In this document: positions 23,538-34,367 of the stretch, one piece after another
Layout: every line of letters starts with the position of its first letter
Position numbering within the stretch: position 1 is the stretch's first letter
Assembly: GCF_040802235.1 (NCBI RefSeq)
Contig: NC_133170.1
Location: 43,657,501-43,721,500, forward strand
Direction: 5' to 3'
DNA length: 64,000 nt
Origin: Manis javanica
Taxonomy: Eukaryota > Chordata > Mammalia > Pholidota > Manidae
The notes under the pieces: generated by a model
Told to the model about the DNA's origin: nothing
What the model saw: the letters and a program-made list of their open reading frames with translations, nothing else
Databases searched by the model: none
Translations under genes and position numbers: made by a program

Positions 23538-24461
23538 CTAGAGCAGTCCCTGTAGGATGCCCTGTAGAGGTGGTTTGTGGGAAGCAAATTCCCTCAGCTT
23601 TTGCTTGTCTGGGAATTGTTTGATCCCACCATCATATTTAAATGATAGTCGTGCTGGATACAGTATCCTTGGTTCAAGGCCCTTCTGTTTCATTGCATTA
23701 AGTATATCATGCCATTCTCTTCTGGCCTGTAGGGTTTCTGTTGAGAAGTCTGATGTTAGCCTGATGGGTTTTCCTTTATAGGTGACCTTTTTCTCTCTAG
23801 CTGCCTTTAAAACTCTTTCCTTGTCCTTGATCCTTGCCATTTTAATTATTATGTGTCTTGGTGTTGTCCTTCTTGGATCCTTTCTGTTGGGGGTTCTGTA
23901 TAATTCCATGGTCTGTTCGATTATTTCCTCCCCCAGTTTGGGGAAGTTTTCAGCAATTATTTCTTCAAAGACACTTTCTATCCCTTTTCCTCTTTCTTCC
24001 TCTTCTGGTATCCCTATAATACGAATGTTTTTCCTTTTGTATTGGTCACATATTTCTCTTAGTGTTGTTTCATTCCTGGAGATCCTTTTATCTCTCTCTA
24101 TGTCAGCTTCTATACGTTCCTGTTCTCTGGCTTCTATTCCTTCAATGGCCTCTTGCATCTTATCCATTCTGCTTATAAATCCTTCCAGGGATTGTTTCAC
24201 TTCTGTGATCTCTTTCCTGACATCTGTGATCTCCTTCCGGACTTCATCCCACTGCTCTTGCATTTTTCTCTGCATCTCATCCCACTGCTCTTGCATTTTT
24301 CTCTGCATCTCATCCCATTGCTCTTGCATTTTTTTCTGCATCTCTGTCAGCATGTTCATGATTTTTATTTTGAATTCTTTTTCAGGAGGACTAGTTAGGT
24401 CTGTCTCCTTCTCAGGTGTTGTCTCTGTGATCTTTGTCTGCCTGTAGTTTTGCCTTTTCAT
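23538..24461 (-). CDS. LINE-1 ORF1p, RNA-binding chaperone
   Basis: 307 codons, intact, beginning MKRQNYRQTKITET. The usual plan of LINE-1 ORF1p is visible: a disordered N-terminus, a trimerising coiled coil (residues about 35-95), an RRM (NIRIIGIPEEEE to IIAENFPKL, about 145-195) and the C-terminal domain (RHIIIKMARIKDKERVL to ARREWHDILNAMKQKGLEPRILYPARLSF, about 205-290). ORF1p coats the element RNA and is required for retrotransposition. The coiled coil contains three near-identical 11-residue units (MQEQWDEMQRK) encoded by a 33-base tandem repeat at 24245-24343. Spacing to ORF2 is 168 bases. Confidence 0.93.
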   Translation of the reverse strand: MKRQNYRQTKITETTPEKETDLTSPPEKEFKIKIMNMLTEMQKKMQEQWDEMQRKMQEQWDEMQRKMQEQWDEVRKEITDVRKEITEVKQSLEGFISRMDKMQEAIEGIEAREQERIEADIERDKRISRNETTLREICDQYKRKNIRIIGIPEEEERGKGIESVFEEIIAENFPKLGEEIIEQTMELYRTPNRKDPRRTTPRHIIIKMARIKDKERVLKAAREKKVTYKGKPIRLTSDFSTETLQARREWHDILNAMKQKGLEPRILYPARLSFKYDGGIKQFPDKQKLREFASHKPPLQGILQGLL

Positions 24462-26100
24462 GGTGATAGAGATAGTTTGCAGAGCTGGTACAAGTGACCG
24501 CTGGAAGAGCTTCCCTTCTTGTTGGTTTGTAGCCTTTTCCTGGGAGAATAGCGACCTCTAGTGGCTTGTGCTGGGCAGCTGTGCGCAGACAGGGCTTCTG
24601 CTTCCTGCCCAGTTGCTTTGGGGTTTATCTCCGCTGTTGCTGTGGGCTTGGCCTGGCTGGGGCTGTTCCTCCAAAATGGTGGAGCCCCGTTGGAGGGGGA
24701 GCAGCCAGGAGACTATTTATCTCCGTAAGGGGCCTCTGTGCTCCCTGCTGCCCAGGGGGTTAGAGTGCCCAGAGATCCCCAGATTCCCTGCTTCTGGTCT
24801 AAGTGACCTGTCCTGCCCCTTTAAGATTTCCAAAAAGCACTCTCCAAACCAAAACAACAGCAGCAACAATGAGAGAGGGAACAGAAAGAAAGAGAAAAAA
24901 AAAAAAGGAAAAAAAAGGAAAAAACAAGCGATTTTTTTTTTTTTTTTTCTCCTCAGGTGCCGGTCCCAGGCACCCGCTCACTGGTCCTGCTGCCCTGTCT
25001 CCCTAGCACCAGGGTCCCTGTCCTTTCAAGGCTTCCAAAAAGCACCCACCCACCGGTCCCGCAGGGAAGGAACGCTGAATATTCTTTGTCCTCAGGCACT
25101 GGTCCCACGCACCCGCTCACCAGTCCCGCCGCCCTGCCTCCCTAGCACCGGGGTCCCTGTCCCTTCAAGGCTTCCAAAAAGCACTCGGCAAAAAGAGAGA
25201 AAAAAAAAGGGGAAAAACGCGCGATTTCTTCCGTCCTCAGGTGCTGGTCTCAGGCACCCACCCACCGGTCCCACAGGGAAAAATGCGGGATATTCTTTGT
25301 CCTCAGGTGCCGGTCCCAGGCACCCGCTCACTAGTCCCGCCGCCCTGCCTCCCTAGCACCGGGGTCCCTGTCCCTTTTAGGCTTCCAAAAAGCACTCGCA
25401 GAAAAGAGAAAAAAAAAAAAAGGGGAAAAACGCGCGATTTCCTCTGTCCTCAAGTGCCGGTCTCAGGCACCCGCCCACCGGTCCCGCAGGGAAAAATGGG
25501 GGATATTCTTTGTCCTCAGGCGCCGGTCCCAGCCACCCGCTCACCAGTCCCGCCACCGTGCCTCCCTAGCACTGGGGTCCCCGTCCCTTCAAGGCTTCCA
25601 AAAAGCGTTCGCCAAAAAGAGAAAAAAAAAAAAGGGGGGGGAAAACGCGCGACCTCCTCCGTCCTCAGGCACCGGTCTCAGGCACCCGCCCCCAGGTCTC
25701 GCAGGGAGAAACGCGGGATATTCTTTGTCCTCCGGCGCCGTTCCCAGGCACCTCCTCACCGGTCCCGCCACCCTGCCTCCCCAGCAACGGGGGCCCGTCC
25801 CTCTAAGGCTTCCAAAAAGCGCTCGCCAAAAAAAAAGAAAAAAAAAAAACCGCTCCGGTTTCTCTCCACCCGCCGGGAGCCGGGGGGAGGGGCGCTCGGG
25901 TCCCGCCGGGCTGGGGCTTGTATCTTACCCCCTTCACAAGGCGCTGGATTCTTGCAGGTGTGGATGTGGTCTGGATGTTGTCCTGTGTCCTGTGGTCTCT
26001 ATTTTAGGAAGATTTTTCTTTGTTATATTTTCATAGCTCTATGTGTTTTTGGGAGGAGATTTCCACTGCTCTACTCACGCCGCCATCTTGGCTCCGCCCT
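24462..26100 (-). promoter_or_regulatory. LINE-1 5' UTR promoter with tandem monomers
   Basis: About 1.64 kb, CpG-rich. The block 24956-25855 is built of diverged tandem units starting GGTGCCGGTCCCAGGCACC or a variant, at 24956, 25095, 25306, 25519 and 25734. Spacings are 139 (shortened), 211, 213 and 215 bases. Each full unit has an A-rich stretch, a 'cgcgcgat' block and a 'tattctttgtcct' block. Monomeric promoters are known in rodent LINE-1s, where each unit adds promoter strength; the same role here is inference. The element start carries a YY1-like site. Confidence 0.8.
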
Positions 26101-26101
26101 T

Positions 26102-26115
26102 TGATAAGTCATTTT
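26102..26115. repeat. LINE-1 target-site duplication, right copy
   Basis: TGATAAGTCATTTT at the 5' side of the element, identical to 17288-17301. Confidence 0.85.
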
Positions 26116-26700
26116 GATTGTCTTTTTTAACATCAGAATCACTGAGTCCCATATATAGAAATGTAAAATACTTTCTGGCATTTCACAGTCAAAATTAAAG
26201 ATTCATTAATAAGATATAGAGGACAAATAAAAACCTGAGGAGTATATGAAAGAAAGGTTTACTTCCCAAAAACTTAATGTAGAAGAAAAAATACTTCATT
26301 GGGGACCTAGAGATATATTTAAGTCTATCATCTAGAGGTCCACCAATTAACCAGGAAAGAATCAATTCCACTTATTCTCATTTCTTTGTGGCACAGCTCC
26401 AGGAAGGTATTTTAATTGATTCGTGGGAAGATTTTTAACACAGACAAAACTTAGAAGCCAAGCACCATTATTTCTAGTACAGTGGCTATACCACATTATT
26501 GGGTAATAAAGCTAAAAGCTGCCAAATATTTCAGAATTCTTTTCAGAAATTTATACATCCTCTTCATTCCCATTACCTTGAGGGTGAGTTCAGAGAAAGG
26601 TCTTGGTCAGCATGCAATTATGGTATTGGATAAAACATATAGTTGGGTCTAAAACCAAGGGGCAGCTAGTTGTCAGCACACTTCAATCAATCTGGAACTG
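26116..26700. other. Stretch without recognised features
   Basis: AT-rich, with no gene and no repeat that I can name. Confidence 0.4.
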
Positions 26701-26734
26701 TTGAAAAGTCAGTTGTCAGTCTAACTGCACTCCC

Positions 26735-27240
26735 TTGAAGGTAATCTGCTGTTCTGCTCTGGCTGCTTTTAAGATTTTGTCCTTTTTTTTTCTTTTCCAG
26801 TTTCACTATGATGTACTTTGGTGTAGGTTCCCTTTGTATTTATCCTGCTCAGATTCATCAGATTTCTTTTTCCCCATTCTCTTCCTGCCTTCTGGAGTTT
26901 TAATTGAAAGTATGTTGGACCTTCTCACTGAAATCACCAGCTCTTTTTACCTCTCTTTCAGAGTTCCCATGATTGGTCTCACTCTGCTGCTACATTTCGT
27001 CTGATCTGTCTCCCACTTCAGTCATTGTCTCTTTTGCCTTGTACAGTCTGCTGCTAAGACCATCCATTTAGCTTTTCATTTCAGTTCTTGTCGGGGGTGC
27101 TGTTTTTTGTTTTTCATTGTTGCCATTTCATTTGGTCTCTTTTCAAATCTTCCATGGTGTGCTTCATATTTTCCTGGTCCTTGAAGATAGTTTCAAATTT
27201 GTCATTTATTTATTTTAGCAGAGGAAGCATGCTATGTCAT
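26735..27240 (-). repeat. Old LINE-1 fragment, ORF1 region
   Basis: 'ggctgcttttaagattttgtcc', 'tttcactatgatgtactttggtg' and 'tttgtatttatcctgctcagattcatcagatttctt' are the antisense of the region around LINE-1 ORF1 in old L1M/HAL1 elements. The copy is diverged with no open frame. Compare the similar piece at 38480-39050. Confidence 0.65.
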
Positions 27241-27479
27241 CACTCCTATGTGGTGGTTTCATCAGATGCTGGTTCTCACCCAGTCCCCTGGTTTTTGTTT
27301 TGTTTAGTGTGTGCCTGGTTGCCTCTGACTCTGTGCTGGTTCTTGCCCAGGAAAACTCATCTGTGGCATTTCTCAAGGCATAAGGTGTAAGTGCATGCAT
27401 GTAGAGAAGGTTTGTGCTGGTTCCTGCTGGGCACCCGGGGCCCTGCCCAAGTTTGTGGTGTGGGGTTCCAGGGCCTCAC

Positions 27480-29290
27480 ACTTTGAACTTGGGCTTCATT
27501 AAAATTAACAATGTTCTTCAAGCTCTAAGAGGTTTTCGTACTGTCATATTTGCAGTGTCTGGTAGATTCCTGGGACTGACTGCAGCTCTAGGCTCACTGA
27601 TCTTCTGTATGAAGTTTCCTATATTAAACTTTCCTTTCATCAGCATTACTTCTTTCTGGAGTGGTCCTTCCTGAAGTCTCCATGCCCACATCATTATTTA
27701 CAACTTGCTGATCTTCATGTGGCTTCAAATATTTTCCAGATTCTTCGTTAGTCTCTTCATCTTTTAATCTACATACTATGGTGTGAATGGTTTTGACCAG
27801 ATTCTTAAGCTCAACTGGGTATGGTGTTAGATAAATTTTCCTCCCTGGAGTTGCTTCCTTCTCATCTTTGTCTTCATCACATTCAAATGCCACTTGAGCC
27901 TGTTTCCTCTGTTCCTCCCACAGTGAAGGAATAAAACCTTAATTATCACATTATGAACATAACACCCTCAGTCCTTGGCTGCTGAGGGAACATGTAGTTA
28001 GTAAGCACCATTTTCTGGGTCTCTGAATCAGTCTCCTTTTGAAGAGCTATCAGGGTTTTGGACTGGTTATCTAAGAGACTGATTGCTGTAACTTTGTAAA
28101 GCTAAAGGGCAAATTCTTTAATCTACAGTCACTTAAATTAATGACTTAATTTTTGCATATCACTTCTCTGGAAGTGTCTCGAGTTCACTGGAATGGAGAA
28201 ACAGTACAGTTATACTTTCCCAGCTTCCAATCTCTGGGAGGAACTGTTGTAAGTAATTATGATCAGCAGCAAAGGTTCTTATATTAGTAAGATGCCCAAC
28301 AGATGAAGGCAAAGATTCAACTTCATTGAAGCTACAATCCAATTCTTCTACTGATACTAAACTAACCCTCCTGTATAGTCTGGCAGATATATTAGTTGAT
28401 TTTCATCTTTAAGAGTCAGTTATGTTCTTCAAGGAACCAATAGTCTCAGGCAGTTGTTGAAGTGAACTGCTTGATAATAGGAGGTCTTGAAGGTTTTCTC
28501 ATGCTGAAATTCCCTCTTTAATCATTTCAATGTTATTTTTAGAAACATCCAAGTATGTGAGCTGCTTCAAATTATCCATGAACCCTGGAATGAAAGTCAG
28601 TAACCAACCATTCAAAATTCTTTTAATCTACTTAGTTGCTTAAATACTTCCGGCCCTTCTGTGAATGCATTACTTCCCAAATCCAGTCTTTGCAGCTGGG
28701 TCAGTCTATTTATAGTTCTTGGCCACATTTTCAACTGGTTTTCTCTAAATTCTAATATCTAGAGTTAAGTCAATCTATCAAAATTAGCTGGCAAGGTCTC
28801 AAGCAAAGCATCCTTTAGATATAACCGGGTTATGTTTAACAGCTGAGAAAACTCATCAGGAAGCTTGGGAATCGTGTTTACTGGCCTCCACAACTGTCAA
28901 AACGTGACAGATTTTTATGTTTTCTGGAAACTCTTGTATTCCATCCTTGCTGACATCCAGTTCCTTGAGATTAGTGAGATTTGCAGTAGATGCTGGTAAT
29001 GCTGTTAAATCACTGTCTGGCAAACTCAGCTTGTAATAGAGGCTGACAGTTAAAAAGTTGCTCTGGAAGCTCTTCAATGATTAGTACCTAAATGGAGCTC
29101 CTCAAAAGTTTTTTCAAAAACAAAAATCTCTTTGAGAACGTGCTCCAAACTGCGATGTGAATAATCAAGAGTAGGGACAGTCTCCTCTTCGCCCCCTAGA
29201 CGACATGGCACCAAAAAGTTCGTCTTGCAGTCATTTTTAGACGGGGTTGAATTTATTTCCCTGATGTTTAATTGAGCCAACATTCTTTTG
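27480..29290 (-). pseudogene. ERBIN (ERBB2IP) retropseudogene
   Basis: Minus-strand blocks in several frames match ERBIN in order: the N-terminal [39 protein letters not shown] (29211-29074), leucine-rich repeats [29 protein letters not shown] (29000-28880), DCSFNEVESLPSSVGHLTNIRTFAADHNYLQQ (28342-28220), then post-LRR sequence AFECDEDKDEKEATPG..DEETNEESGKYLKPHEDQQ (27890-27700). No introns interrupt the homology although native ERBIN has many exons, so it derives from mRNA. Numerous frameshifts and stops are present. It covers roughly the first 560 residues; the C-terminal PDZ domain is missing. Not functional as a LAP-family adaptor. Confidence 0.88.
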
Positions 29291-29339
29291 GCTGGTCAGT
29301 GTCGCAGGGCAGCTTTTCCAAGGCCTCTCCTGGCATGGT

Positions 29340-30130
29340 TTCCTCCCCTTTCAGTCACCGCGGACCGACCGAGTCCCTGTCCGGTGCGAGCGGATTCGGA
29401 GGGACTCCAGCAGGAGGAGGAGGTCGCTATGGTGCCCGCTGGGAGGCGGGCTGGCTTCCCGGGCCGGGGTTTTGCTGGGGTTCCCTGGCCTCCACTCGGA
29501 TCTCGGCCAGAAACACACTTTCCCCGGTGACACCGCGGGAACTACCCTGCGAACCTCACCCCCTGCCTGGAGGGCCGCGGCCCCAGCTCCGTCCGGGGAG
29601 CCCGTGGACCAGCTCCGCGGGGCGGGAGCGGGGGTGGGTGTGCTCCTCGCAGGCGGCCGTGCTTCCGGAACTCCCCCAGCGGCAGGGCGCGGCCTGGGGG
29701 CGAAGAAGCCGCCGGGGGCGGGCGGCCTGGGCCACACGCGGCCGCGGCCCCCATAGCCGGCGGCGGGGCCACGGGCCCCACTGCTCCCGCCGCCGCACCG
29801 AGCAGGAGCCCCTCCCGGGGCGTCCGTCCGTCCGTCCCCGTCCCCTGCCCCGTTTCCCGCGCCGGGCCTGTCTGCCCTCCTCGTCCTTCCGAGGCGGCGG
29901 CGGCGGCCCCGGGGAGGCGGGTGGGGGCGTCGGCAGCGGCTTCCTCTCCTCCGGGGCCCGATGGGGCCGTCAGGGCCGGGAGGGCGCCCCGCGCCGCCGC
30001 CGCCGCCGCCGCCGCCACAGGCCCTCCGGGAGAGGCTGCGAGCGGCCGGCGGGAAGCGGGCGACGAGAGGAAGGGGCGCCGTGGGGCAGAGGCTGTGCGG
30101 CGGCTCCACGCTGGGGGGGCGCCTCTGAGC
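29340..30130. promoter_or_regulatory. CpG island
   Basis: Very GC-rich, CpG-dense, with CCG/GCG runs near 29890-30020 and repeated 'cgtccgtccgtccg' at 29820. Long open frames on both strands (e.g. 29272-30180 plus, 29351-30109 minus) come from base composition: they are proline/arginine/glycine-rich and overlap each other. It lies immediately 5' of the ERBIN retropseudogene. It may be a promoter, or in part copied GC-rich 5' leader of the ERBIN mRNA. No exon is certain; an acceptor-like 'tgttcacag' occurs at 30140. Confidence 0.6.
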
Positions 30131-30180
30131 TGCTGTTCACAGAGGATTGTCTAGATGGGAAATTCGAAGGAGCACCCTAA

Positions 30181-31790
30181 AGTACAGGGGCAATAAGGTC
30201 AACGAGCTTGCTGGATGAAGATTAGTCTGCAGAAACCAAGTGTTCTAATATTTCAGCACAAAATTTAAAATGGATAACAAACCCATAGAGCAAAAACCTA
30301 ACCTCAATATTCCATGTGTTTATGGAAAAAATTCCCAAAACATTATGTTCAAGGATTGGGAGATTTTGTATCATAAAGGTGTTGATTATTTTCAAATTTG
30401 TAAGTATGATGCAATATCAATTAGTATTAGTTCTACTCTTCTGAAACTTGACAAACTAAAATGTATGTGAAAGATTAGCGTGTGTGCACACACACACACA
30501 GTAAGGTTTATTATATACCAGACATGATTTACTGTAAAGCTATCATATTTAAAACAGTTCGGTGTTGCTCCAGGGATAGATAAATAGATAAATGGGACAG
30601 AATAGTGGATTCAGAAACAGATCACCCCTATAGGGTCCCTTGAAACATTGCTGCATTACACAGAAACCTTGTTGGCCTTCTTGGAACCTTTTAACCTTTC
30701 TGTTTTTCTCTCAGTTTCTTTCAGAAGCTGATTGACACCCTCTCGTCACCAGTTTGCCTTTTCAGAACTGGGGTAAAGCACCTGCTGTGCAGCATGGAAC
30801 ATGGCTTCCTGAGAAGTGGCTGAGGCCTCAGAGATATGACCCAGATACCCAGGGGGACTGAGCTCGCTGGGGTGTGGGCACTGACCAGTGGACCAACAGG
30901 AGAAGAGAAGTGGACAGGCAGACATATTTCCTCTCTGTCCTCTCTCCTGTGGACAACTCTAAGGTCATCACACAGCAAACCCTACAGAAGGGCCTGGAGG
31001 GAGCCATGTTTCTCAGCAGTTCACTTGGGAGCAGCATTAGCTGGAGCAGCAATGCATTACATGGCCTTGTTTCACTGGCTTCCTTACCTTTCATTTTTTC
31101 CACATCCCCTATCACCTCAACTTGTATTTTGCAAAGTGTTGGCATTAATCCTGGCCCAGGGTTTGCTTGCTAGAGGCTCTCTCCTAAGAAGTTAAGGGTG
31201 GTATTACAATATAGCAGTTTAAGAATAAACAATTCAATAAATGTGTTTGGGGGAAAAGTGGGTCCTTTTCACAGTGGTATTTCACACCAAACAAAAAAAA
31301 GTTTTAAATTGTTTAAACACATAATTATGAAAAAACAAAGTATGAAAAATAACACAAAAAATATCTTTTATTAAATCATATTAAAGGGTATTTCTTGAAT
31401 AAGCCACAAAAGTCAAAGTTTAAAGGGAAGTACAGACACATGTGATTCCCTTAAAATTATATAGATAGATAAAATATTTGCTTAAAACAGATTAGATAAA
31501 GGATTGTTATTGCATAGGATATTGTAGGGAAGCCCCCCCACTTTCCCTGCTGTTCTGTGAGGACAGCTGTCTGCTGCTTCACCCCAAATATGTCTGGCCT
31601 TGTATGGAGCTGGATATGTCTGGCCTTGAGAAACCTGAAAACACAGCATGTTGTACCCATAGAAAGGAGCTAGATAAAGGCCTTGAAGGCCAGACACCTG
31701 GTCATAAAGTTCACACGCATGCACATTTTCAATATTTATGCAACCGTGAATTAGCACTGTAGCAGTTTAAGAACAGCAGCTGTATGCAGA
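30181..31790. other. No recognised gene
   Basis: AT-rich with a short CA run at 30487-30500. A frame at 30270-30470 (66 codons) has no recognisable similarity. Confidence 0.35.
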
Positions 31791-31804
31791 ATAAAGTGGC
31801 CTCT

Positions 31805-32115
31805 TTTTTTTTCTAATTTTCACAAAATTTTTATTGACAAAATTGAAAATATAATAATTGAGTGCAATATTTTTTGGTAATATGGGTCTACTAATAAGAA
31901 GAAAGTATTTCTTTTTTTTGATATTGTTAATGCACAATTACTTGAACAACATTATGGTTACTAGACTCCCCCTATTATCAAGTCCCCCCCACCACATACC
32001 CCATTAGTCACTGTCGATCAGCGTAGTAAGATGTTATAGAATCATTACTTGTCTTCTCTGTATATACTGCCTTTCCTGTGCCCCCTCCACTACATTATGT
32101 GTGCTAATCATAATG
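31805..32115 (-). mobile_element. Short LINE-1 3' end with transduced flank
   Basis: The minus-strand LINE-1 3' UTR (32115-31920; 'acattatggttactagactcccc', 'cataccccatta') ends in a T-rich (A-rich on minus) tract at 31910. About 95 bases of unrelated AT-rich sequence follow, then a second T run at 31804-31813. Flanking direct repeats TAAAGTG(G/T)CCTCTTTT lie at 31792-31807 and 32116-32131 (one mismatch). The transduced segment and the two tails point to a read-through transcript. Confidence 0.65.
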
Positions 32116-32131
32116 TAAAGTGTCCTCTTTT

Positions 32132-33660
32132 GAGCGCCCTCCATGATGACTCCCCCTGCCTTCTTTGCCCTTCCCGTTGCCCCAAAACCTCAACGGCAAC
32201 CCCTGGACCCCGACAGATATATAGAGAAATTGTTTAACTCAGACAAAGGAAACAAGTGCCCATTTAGTGTGTTAGCACTGGAAATATTGAGAGGAGGCCA
32301 GATTATGCATGTAATGTAATGGTAGAGTTAAACGGATGTTGTCAAGGACTGGATGTGGTGCAAAATAAAGAGACAAATCAAAGACAGCTGTGAGATGTTT
32401 GGACTGAATAACTGAAAAGGCTACTATATTTTCCTTTTTTCCAAAATTAGATTTTAGGCATCAAGGGTGTCCTGTCATTGGGAGCTCCTTTACTTTCTGT
32501 GGAATGACACTTCAGAAGGAATCGAAGGAATCCATGGTAAGTATGACCCTTGAGTGGCTGTGACCTGTAAGCCTCAGACAACAAACCTAGAACATTTAAC
32601 TTTGGGTTCTCTATCAGCTTAGGTGTCATAATTATCAAAAAGGAATTTCCAGATTCAGACATAAATAATCACATCTATAATGAATGACTGCCAAATAGCT
32701 TATTCAAGATTATGTGTGGAAAGAGGGACATAACAAAGTCTCCATTGATTATATTCCCCAAGAATTAAATTACTTGTAAACAAAATCATAGAACTGAACC
32801 CATCACTATACATTTGTGGAACCTAGATTAACACTCAACACAGTGCCATCTACAATGTGTACCTCAGATATGGTATATTATTCTGTTTAGAAAATTAAGC
32901 AGCATAACTCACCTTAATGTTGAACCTAGTTCAGAGGCAAATGTGACAAGTCTAAAATTCTCAAATAGTTCAAAGACCCAATTTCAGCCAAATTGAGATT
33001 TTTTTCATTCTGTGATTTTTTATTCTTTATCAGAAGCAAAACTGACATAACCAGAATTTCCTTTCTTCCCCATGTATTATCATTTGGGGATGAAAAAAAC
33101 AGAAGGAGCTTTGGAGAAACAGAAGCTTAGAAAATCCTCAAACTACACAATGTCAGAAAATCATACTGAAAATACATATACTGTGAAAAGAAAAAGAAAA
33201 ATACAGAAACACACATTCACCCCTCAAATACCTCAAATATGATGAGACATACATAAGAACTTGGCTACAAAAGAGACTCCTGAGGTATATTTCAAATGGA
33301 TTTTCTCAAGATAATCAGTCAAAAAGCCCTTATCCCCAAACCTAGGCCTCTGAGTTTTCTAAGAGAAATGAAAATCAGTACCATATAATTTCAAAAACAC
33401 ATGCTTTCCTAAGGTAAGCAGCTAAGCGGGTACCTGTAACAATCGAACAATTTTCAGTCTATTATAGCCTGGTTGTTTGAAAAAAAAGATACTTTGGAAA
33501 AACGAATTCCAATGCTAGAGGAGAAGCTGGGTAAATTTAGTTGTCACTGAATCGTAAGATTTACAGACTTGCTTTATGCCTGTTTCCCTGACAACCACAT
33601 TTCTTACTTAGGCAGAGGATGATAATTCGTAGCTAGTAATCTTCTAAAACTGAAGACCAA
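32132..33660. other. AT-rich stretch without recognised features
   Basis: Short frames only. No repeat family recognised. Confidence 0.35.
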
Positions 33661-34270
33661 GTACCTTAGCTGCTTCAAGAACTCAACATCAGAGTTGCTG
33701 TTAATAAGCCTGAAGTCTTCATAAGAAGGAGCAGAGGTGTAGGCTCTTGGCGATGTTCCTTCACCTGTTCCCTGTGTCCCAGCTGGGCAGGCAGAACCTG
33801 GTTAATGTCATCTAGATCACTAGGGAACTCCAGTACTGGCTGCGGACTTTGGTCCTGAGAATTTCTGCAAGCATTACACCTACGCTGAGAGCCTGGGAGT
33901 CCTTTGAGGGGAGAAGACAACAGACCAGAACCTGAGAACGTGTGTAGGAATCTTCATATTCTGAGCTTCTCAGCATGCATGCAACATAAAAGGCCTCGGC
34001 TATTCTGTGTCTGGTCACAGATTTCAGGTCACAGACGTGAGTGGGTAAAGATCTTACATCATTGGCGAGATTTTAACACATCCACATGGCTCAGTCTGGG
34101 GCGCCCCTGCCTGCCCCTCCTACACAGGTCTTCCAAGAGCCGCTGACGAAGCTCCCTCTCCTCTGCTGCAGTTTCCCTACCAGGACAGAATGTTGTCTGA
34201 TAACTGCAGGGAAACACTACTTTCAGGGCTTTGGGCGTGTTATGAGAAATCACCATCCTTCCAGACTGAA
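33661..34270 (-). other. Coding-like remnant, unassigned
   Basis: Minus-strand fragments such as PSYEDFRLINSNSDVEFLKQL (near 33740-33670), DINQVLPAQLGHREQVKEHRQEPTP (around 33810-33730) and EERELRQRLLEDLCRRGRQGRPRLSHVDVL (34160-34070) look like decayed protein sequence but lie in different frames. This may be a retropseudogene or the exons of an unknown gene. I do not recognise the parent. Confidence 0.25.
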
Positions 34271-34367
34271 CTGTTTCATGTCAATTCCCATACACAGGAC
34301 TCCCCAGTCAGCTGCAGGTGGCTACGGCCAGCCATCCCCAGGTGGCAGCCAAGTCCAGCGTTGGGGG

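Larger units (their letters stand above)
17302..26100 (-). mobile_element. Full-length young LINE-1, about 8.8 kb
   Basis: The complete element lies on the minus strand: 5' UTR 26100-24462, ORF1 24461-23538, spacer, ORF2 23369-19528 with one frame break, 3' UTR 19527-17302 ending in a poly(A) tract. Direct repeats of 14 bases flank it. The 5' end starts GGGCGGAGCCAAGATGGCGG, a layout like other mammalian LINE-1s, with a YY1-type CAAGATGGC at 26090-26082. ORF1 is intact and ORF2 carries only one obvious frame break, so the insertion is recent. It is longer than the 6-7 kb usual for LINE-1, because both UTRs are enlarged. 17302-26100 explains all open frames on either strand in this interval. 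Confidence 0.93.

Noticed and set aside
20057-24447. Several plus-strand frames of 60-220 codons
   Set aside because: They lie antisense to the LINE-1 ORF1 and ORF2 and mirror the coding strand.
29272-30180. 302-codon plus frame and 252-codon minus frame in the CpG island
   Set aside because: Both strands are open at once, with Gly/Pro/Arg/Ala-rich content, as expected for stop-poor GC-rich DNA.
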